This document shows positions 58,912 through 64,000 of a stretch of DNA of 64,000 nt, one piece after another; the first letter of the stretch is position 1; each line of letters starts with the position of its first letter. Origin of the DNA: Azospirillum sp. 412522 (GTDB taxonomy: Bacteria > Pseudomonadota > Alphaproteobacteria > Azospirillales > Azospirillaceae); assembly GCF_019805165.1 (NCBI RefSeq), contig NZ_RWIJ01000015.1, positions 1 to 64,000 of the forward strand. The letters are read 5' to 3'. The position numbers and the translations under genes are program-made. The notes beneath the pieces were generated by a model. It searched no databases, was not told the origin of the DNA, and saw only the letters and a program-made list of their open reading frames with translations.

Positions 58912-61900
58912 TCACACCGCGATCACGCCGACGCCGCCCCAGCCGTTCGAGCCGCAGCGTTCCGACCGGCCGTTCGGCGCGACCTCCGCCCAAAGGCGGG
59001 AATGGCAGCAGCCGCGCTGTGCATGCCAGTCCGAATCGACAATGGCGTTCATGGCGATCAACCGTGCACCCAGCAGCCCGGCGAGGTCGTAGGACGCCCG
59101 CGCCCGCCGGTATCCGGGCATTCCGTCGAGGACGGCGGCGTCGAAGCCGCCGGCCAGTTCGCCGCGCAGATCCGGATCCGCCGGATCGCGCCGCAGCCGG
59201 CGTATGCTCTGCCGGAACCGCGAGGCGGCCTCCGCCAGCCTGCGGTCGAGGTCGGGATCGGCGCTCTCCGATACCGCGACGATCTCCAGCGACCTGCCCT
59301 CAGCGCGCGCCAGACGCGCCAGATGCCATTCGAAGCCGCCATGCGGGCTGCCGAAGGTCAGCACACGAGCCGGAGCCTGCTCCAGGATGCGGCGCAGCAG
59401 CCAGTCCAACTCCTCCGGCAGCCACCCCAGCTTCGGCCCGTCTTGGCCGTCGGCGGCCCGCTCGCCGAACAGCCCCGGCGGCGGGGGAACGTCCCGGCAT
59501 GCGGCCTCCCACTTCTGCAACGCCGGGTTGCCGACCGCGGTCCAGAAATCCGCATCGTATGGCACCGGGACCAGACGGTCGAGGAACAGGCAGGCTGCCT
59601 TTTCCAGCGGGAAATGCTGGCCCGGCCATACCTCGACGCCGCTGTAGAAGTTGGCGACGTTCAGCAGGCGCGGATCGCACACATGGGCGTTGCGCATCCA
59701 GAAGAAGGTCCCGCTGTAATGCCAGTCGCCGAGAAACCGGTGTGGCGCGATGCGTCCAAGGCGGCGGAAGGATCCGGCCATGACATGATGGTCGAGCGCG
59801 GTCCGCACGCCGCCCCAGTTGTCGAGCGTCGTGCGGTAGAGCACCTCGGTCCAGCGGCGGACCTGCGGAGGGATGGCCTCGCGGTATTTGACGCCCTTGG
59901 CGTGGCCGTAGAAAGTGACCTCGTTGGGCTCCTCCGACCGCAAGGAGCGGAGCATGATCGGAAAGGTCTCCACCTCTCCGGTCGGGCGGTTCGGCCGCAC
60001 AATGAACTCGCAGCCGTGCCCCTCCAGCATCGCCTGCACCTCGGCCGGCGTGTCGGCGCGGGCGTCGCTCGCGATGCCGACGATGCGGCGGCCGTTGAAC
60101 AGCTCGATCCGGTGGAGGAGCTGTTCCAGGTTCCAGCGCCACAAGGAATCCCGGACGGGCCAGATGTGATAGATCAGGTTGCGTTTCGGCGTGGCGGTGA
60201 AGGGCACGAGCGGCGGCTCCCTCCGACCCCCGGCGAAATGGGTGGCGCGCCGCGGCCGCGGATGGGCGAGCGCGGTGGTCTGTGTCACCAGCGGCAGCGC
60301 TCTGGCGGCGGTGACCGCCGCGGCATCCGGTACCGACAGCGTCAGTCCATCGAGCTTCGCCGATCCGTTCTCCACCGTGACCGAGACATGGCCGTGGCGC
60401 AGTTCGGCATCCCGGGCATGGACGACGCAACGGTTGTCGAGGAAGAGCTGGATCCGGTCGCCGGCCCGGCGGAACAGCAGTGCCCGCTTCGCGCCGAGCG
60501 GGGCCGGCAGCGCCGAAAGGACATGGTCGTGGCGGGCCAGATAGGCCTGTTGCGGCCGGAAGACCGCATGGTAGGAGTTGCTGTCCGGATTGTTCCGCTC
60601 CTGCAGGTGGAGCTTGACCACCAGCGTCGCGCCGGGTTCCAGCGTCACGCCCATCCTCAGTTCGACATCGGCGAAGGCCGCCCGGCTGGCAAGCGTGGCG
60701 CCGCCGTCGCTGCCGTCCCCGACGTCGAAGCCTTCGACCGGTGCCGATGCGCCGCGGAACAGGACGATCTCCGTTTCCCCCGGCGAGGCCTCGGCGGCGG
60801 TCACGGACGGCGGAGCGAGCGACCGCAGCGTCAGGTCCCGCACCGTGGCCGTGCCCTCGTTGAGGCCGACGAAGCAATAGCCCTCGGTCAGAGCGGCGGC
60901 CGGAATTGCCGGCAGCGCCTGCCCACCGACCGCCCCCCGCAATATTCCGTCGTTCCAGTCGAGCCGGACGTCGACCATGGTGCCGGACAGCGGCGCCAGC
61001 CGGTGGAGAACCCGGTTGTGCGTCGCGACCACACCGTGCCCGTTCTCCAGAACCAGATGGTAGGAGTTCGAGGTCTGGTCGAGGCGGCTCTGCTGGTGCA
61101 GTTTGGCGATGAAGCGGCTGCCGGGAGCCAACGTCACGCGGCATTCCAGCCGGACGGCGGTGTAGGCATCCCGACTGACCAGCCCGTCCTCCGCGCCGGG
61201 CGGCAGGCGGTGCGGAACCCGCAGGGCGAGGCCGCCGCCCGGTTCTTCCAGGGCGAAGGTCCCGGCCGTTGCTCCCCAGCCGGGGGGAAGCTGTGCCGGG
61301 ACCGGAGCATTCGCCGGAGCGGGAAGCGGGAGGGGAGCCCGTGCCGCGGCCAGCGCCGGCGGGACGGTCTCCGCAGTTGGAGCGGTGGGAGGGAGCGGGA
61401 AGCCGAGCGCGGCGATGACGCTCCGCAGGCGGTCGGCGTAGCTGTGGCCCGGCAGCGCCGCCCGGCAGGCGGCAAGCGCGACCCCAAAGGCCGCTTCGTC
61501 CCGCAGCAGGCGGCGCACGGCATCGACCAGTTGATCGGGGTTGCGGAACACCGGCATCGCCGGGAACACCGTGTCGATCTCCGGCCGGTGCTCGGAGACC
61601 ACCAGCGCGCCGCAGGCCAGCGCTTCGTAGATGCGGGGATTCATCGCGTGGCCAGGAGTGCGGGCGCGGTTGAAATGGTGCTTTTCGCGGAAGATGTTGA
61701 TGACGATGCGGGTACGCCGGTAGAGGTCGGCGGTCTCCTCGGCCGGGATGTTCTCCGACAGGCAGATCGCCTTGAGACGGGGGGAGCGCCAGGGCCCGCC
61801 CACCACGTAGGACAGCAGATCCTCGTCGAGCAGGCGCAGCAGCATCGCTTCGCGGACGGAATTGTGCCCGCCGATGAAGCCGACCTTGTGGGGCCGCCCG

Positions 61901-63000
61901 CCCCCATCGTCGAAGTGACGCGACGGGTCGAAGGAAACCGGCAGGTAATGGGCGTTGCGGTGCCGGGACAGCGTCGCGGCGTCATTGACGAAGACCGCGT
62001 GGAAGCGGTTCGACCAGGAGGCGGTGTCATCCACCTCGTAGGGCTCGTCGACCAGCCACACCGCGGATTTCGTCCCGGGCGGCAGGCGGCAGCCGCGGCC
62101 GGCGAAACGCCTGCCATGTACGACCAGCACGAGGTCGGGATCGAAGGCGGCGATCCGGGCTTCGAGCCGCGGATCGTCCCAGTAAGCCTGCTCGGCGCTC
62201 AGCCCCAGGAAGCGGGCCGCTTCCTCCAGCCCCCAGGTGAAGACGTCTCCGGCGCTGAGGAAGCGGTAATTGACGACGAACAGCCTGAACGGCGTGACCG
62301 TGACCGGCGAGGGGGCTTGAACGACGATTGCCGGTTTGGCTGGAGCCGCGCTCTCGCGGGCGGCGCCGAAGGTGGCGAGAGACGATTTCGGCAATTGGCG
62401 AAGGCGGCTGACCGGGCTGAGGTTGACGATCTCCACCCCGCGCGCGCGCCAGGCCTGGGCGAGCTTCCCATATTCCGCATCGATCTGCTGCAGCTCGCGG
62501 GTCAGGGGATGCTTGCCCGTGGCCGCGAAGAAGTGATGGTCGGTGAAGTCGACGCCGATCAGCCCGACCCGCCGCGCCCCCATGTGCAGAGCCAGACAGA
62601 CGGCGATGTAGGGGGAGTTGCGGGTGTAGGGCAGGCTGTCCGGGCTCTCCAGTTCGGTGCCGCCCTTCCGGCCCAGCGTGAACCGCACCTGACGCGGATG
62701 CGGCACGCCCAGTTGGAGGTGACTGAACAGGGCCTGCGCCTGCGAACTCTCGACATGGCGGAAGCGGTCGCCGCGGAACTGGTTCCGGTGGTTGACGACG
62801 ACAAGATAGTCCGGCTGGAAAAGGCGGCCGACGTCGTTGACGCCGATGGTAATGAAATGTTCAGGGGCGGTGAAGCCGCTCAGGGACTCGCCGCAACCGC
62901 ACACCACGACGGTGCTGCCGACATGCCGGTTGCGAAATCCGGAGAGCGTCTCCGGAAGGCCTTCGGCGGATGCCGGTACCGCGGTCGAATTGAAGGTCAC
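58912..63000 (-). CDS. Large multidomain glycosyltransferase
   Basis: The 1362-residue protein starts at GTG 63000 without a good ribosome site. Residues about 25-215 form a Rossmann-like domain of the DUF115/motility-glycosyltransferase kind ('GSTVVVCGCGESL', 'ITIGVNDVGRLFQPDYLVVV'). About 240-560 is a CgeB-like GT-B glycosyltransferase ('VFTWGLEEAARFLG', 'NPRIYEALACGALVVSEH'). About 590-740 and 745-900 are two similar beta-sandwich modules ('SNSYHLVLENGHGVVATHNR' and 'SNSYHAVFRPQQAYLARHDH'). About 930-1150 resembles rhamnan-synthesis-type transferases ('FYGHAKGVKYREA', 'WHYSGTFFWMRNAH'). The last 150 residues resemble a decayed methyltransferase fold. It probably builds or modifies a surface glycan; the acceptor is unknown. 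Confidence 0.75.
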   Translation of the reverse strand: MTFNSTAVPASAEGLPETLSGFRNRHVGSTVVVCGCGESLSGFTAPEHFITIGVNDVGRLFQPDYLVVVNHRNQFRGDRFRHVESSQAQALFSHLQLGVPHPRQVRFTLGRKGGTELESPDSLPYTRNSPYIAVCLALHMGARRVGLIGVDFTDHHFFAATGKHPLTRELQQIDAEYGKLAQAWRARGVEIVNLSPVSRLRQLPKSSLATFGAARESAAPAKPAIVVQAPSPVTVTPFRLFVVNYRFLSAGDVFTWGLEEAARFLGLSAEQAYWDDPRLEARIAAFDPDLVLVVHGRRFAGRGCRLPPGTKSAVWLVDEPYEVDDTASWSNRFHAVFVNDAATLSRHRNAHYLPVSFDPSRHFDDGGGRPHKVGFIGGHNSVREAMLLRLLDEDLLSYVVGGPWRSPRLKAICLSENIPAEETADLYRRTRIVINIFREKHHFNRARTPGHAMNPRIYEALACGALVVSEHRPEIDTVFPAMPVFRNPDQLVDAVRRLLRDEAAFGVALAACRAALPGHSYADRLRSVIAALGFPLPPTAPTAETVPPALAAARAPLPLPAPANAPVPAQLPPGWGATAGTFALEEPGGGLALRVPHRLPPGAEDGLVSRDAYTAVRLECRVTLAPGSRFIAKLHQQSRLDQTSNSYHLVLENGHGVVATHNRVLHRLAPLSGTMVDVRLDWNDGILRGAVGGQALPAIPAAALTEGYCFVGLNEGTATVRDLTLRSLAPPSVTAAEASPGETEIVLFRGASAPVEGFDVGDGSDGGATLASRAAFADVELRMGVTLEPGATLVVKLHLQERNNPDSNSYHAVFRPQQAYLARHDHVLSALPAPLGAKRALLFRRAGDRIQLFLDNRCVVHARDAELRHGHVSVTVENGSAKLDGLTLSVPDAAAVTAARALPLVTQTTALAHPRPRRATHFAGGRREPPLVPFTATPKRNLIYHIWPVRDSLWRWNLEQLLHRIELFNGRRIVGIASDARADTPAEVQAMLEGHGCEFIVRPNRPTGEVETFPIMLRSLRSEEPNEVTFYGHAKGVKYREAIPPQVRRWTEVLYRTTLDNWGGVRTALDHHVMAGSFRRLGRIAPHRFLGDWHYSGTFFWMRNAHVCDPRLLNVANFYSGVEVWPGQHFPLEKAACLFLDRLVPVPYDADFWTAVGNPALQKWEAACRDVPPPPGLFGERAADGQDGPKLGWLPEELDWLLRRILEQAPARVLTFGSPHGGFEWHLARLARAEGRSLEIVAVSESADPDLDRRLAEAASRFRQSIRRLRRDPADPDLRGELAGGFDAAVLDGMPGYRRARASYDLAGLLGARLIAMNAIVDSDWHAQRGCCHSRLWAEVAPNGRSERCGSNGWGGVGVIAV

Positions 63001-63369
63001 GGTCCGGACTCGGCGCTCGAAATTGGAATTCCAGGCTGAGAGATTTCCACACTATGCGCGAAAGGTGAAGATTGAAGCGGCCTGAAAATTACAAATCCGG
63101 TTTATTTTTATCGTATTCGGACGTGCGGTCTGTCGGGTGGGGCGCGCAGTTCGACGTGGGCCGGCGCCGGTCAGCGGGAGAGCGGCGACGATGGACTTTA
63201 GGTCGATGGGAGCGCTTGACCGGAGGCTGTTCGGCATCTTCGCGAACTCCTCCTTGGAACAGAGTTAGGATTGTCGGTTCCAAAGATATAACTAAGACAA
63301 TAAGTATATAATGGTGTCATCCTCACGCCTTTGAGCTTCCCCGAGGGCTGGACGGTGTAGAGAAGCGCG
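63001..63369. other. Gene-free stretch, partly AT-rich
   Basis: No gene is supported here. Two AT-rich blocks (about 63080-63120 and 63270-63312, the latter with TAAGACAATAAGTATATAAT) contrast with the GC-rich surroundings. It probably contains a promoter for the glycosyltransferase and marks the broken left edge of the short-chain dehydrogenase. Confidence 0.4.
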
Positions 63370-63954
63370 ATGGCCGGCGGGCAGGCGGACTACCGGGTCA
63401 CCGATGTCAGGCAGCGCGCCGATCTCGTATCGCTGGTGGCGCATGCGGTCGAACGCTTCGGGCGGCTCGACGCGATCGTCAACAACGCCGGGATCGGCCC
63501 GATCTCGCGCTTTGACGCTCTGCGTATCGACGACTGGGACGCCATGATCGACGTAAATCTGCGCGGAACCCTCTACGGCATTGCTGCCGCCCTGCCGGTG
63601 TTTGCGCGACAGGGAAACGGCCATGTGATCAACATCATTTCGACGGCGGGCATCAAAATACTCCCGACGATGGGGGTCTATGCCGCCACCAAGAACGCTG
63701 TGCGCACGATAACCGAGGCACTGAGGCAGGAAGCGGGGCCGACGCTTCGTGTAACCGAGGTGTCACCGGGCATGGTCGCTACCAACTTCGCCGACTCGAT
63801 CACCGATCAGGGGGCGAAGGAAGCGATAGCGAAGCGCATAGGAAATATTGCGATCCCACCCGATGCAATCGCGCGGGGGGTCCTCTTCGCGCTTGAACAG
63901 CCACCCGAAGTGGATGTCGGCAGCATCGTCATTCGGCCGACTGCGCAGGATTAG
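63370..63954 (+). pseudogene. Short-chain dehydrogenase/reductase lacking its N-terminal nucleotide-binding part
   Basis: The 194-residue frame starts at ATG 63370 with an in-frame stop (TAG) 12 nt before it. It matches a classical SDR from about residue 55 onward: 'ADYRVTDVRQRADLVSLVAH', NNAG (38-41), and the catalytic Ser91, Tyr104 and Lys108 (YAATK). The first beta-alpha-beta unit with TGxxxGIG, required for NAD(P) binding, is missing. A complete family member has about 245 residues. It is therefore most likely a 5'-truncated remnant. The upstream AT-rich sequence does not encode the missing part. Confidence 0.8.
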
Positions 63955-64000
63955 GCCGTGTCCCTGGTCGTGGTGTGGGAGGCGGATGACCAGCCGAACC

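Overview
The window is uniformly GC-rich, densely packed DNA. Its gene content (a Pel exopolysaccharide operon, aromatic/furan-acid catabolism, a HAAT-type ABC importer, an extracellular contractile injection system) suggests an alphaproteobacterium of the Azospirillum/Rhodospirillales kind. That assignment is an inference from composition and gene content; no rRNA or tRNA gene is present to confirm it.

Region 1 (1-10069, + strand) is a pel operon missing its upstream end. It holds a TPR protein cut by the window edge, a separate TPR/beta-barrel outer-membrane protein (together they correspond to PelB, here in two reading frames), PelC lipoprotein, PelD c-di-GMP receptor, PelE, PelF glycosyltransferase, PelG transporter, and one extra small exported protein translationally coupled to pelG. 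Genes from pelD onward overlap by 4 nt or are 1 nt apart. pelA is not in the window.

Region 2 (10070-13623, + strand) is a long hairpin-rich leader followed by a NitT/TauT-type ABC transporter made of a double-length permease and an ATPase with a C-terminal AAA-associated domain. No binding protein is encoded nearby.

Region 3 (13644-36446) is a catabolic island. On the minus strand lie an aldehyde dehydrogenase, a LysR regulator and a UbiX flavin prenyltransferase. Divergently transcribed on the plus strand are a TPP-dependent enzyme, an FMN alpha-hydroxyacid dehydrogenase, a sodium:solute symporter and a UbiD decarboxylase, closed by a strong terminator. Next come an AraC regulator, then an uninterrupted run: molybdenum hydroxylase large, FAD and 2Fe-2S subunits, acyl-CoA ligase, and enoyl-CoA-hydratase-fold hydrolase, followed by a five-gene HAAT importer. 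The order ABCDE plus UbiD/UbiX plus LysR and AraC regulators matches the 2-furoate/furandicarboxylate (hmf/psf) catabolic genes. The proposed flow is furan dicarboxylate -> 2-furoate -> 2-furoyl-CoA -> 5-hydroxy-2-furoyl-CoA -> 2-oxoglutaroyl-CoA -> 2-oxoglutarate. The dehydrogenase/TPP/aldehyde dehydrogenase trio resembles a mandelate-type upper pathway and could feed an aldehyde into it.

Region 4 (36499-58644, all minus strand) is a complete-looking extracellular contractile injection system (Afp/PVC-like eCIS). In transcription order: DUF4255 cap, a conserved unknown, sheath, two tube proteins, DUF5908, LysM protein, VgrG-like spike, PAAR tip, gp25-like, giant baseplate-J protein, Afp12-like baseplate protein, a DUF4157 putative effector with a lysine-rich, coiled-coil, lower-GC C-terminal half, tape measure protein, and AAA ATPase. 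I see no tail-fibre gene.

Region 5 (58912-64000) holds a 1362-residue multidomain glycosyltransferase on the minus strand, a gene-free 370-nt stretch that is partly AT-rich, and an N-terminally truncated short-chain dehydrogenase that looks like a pseudogene.
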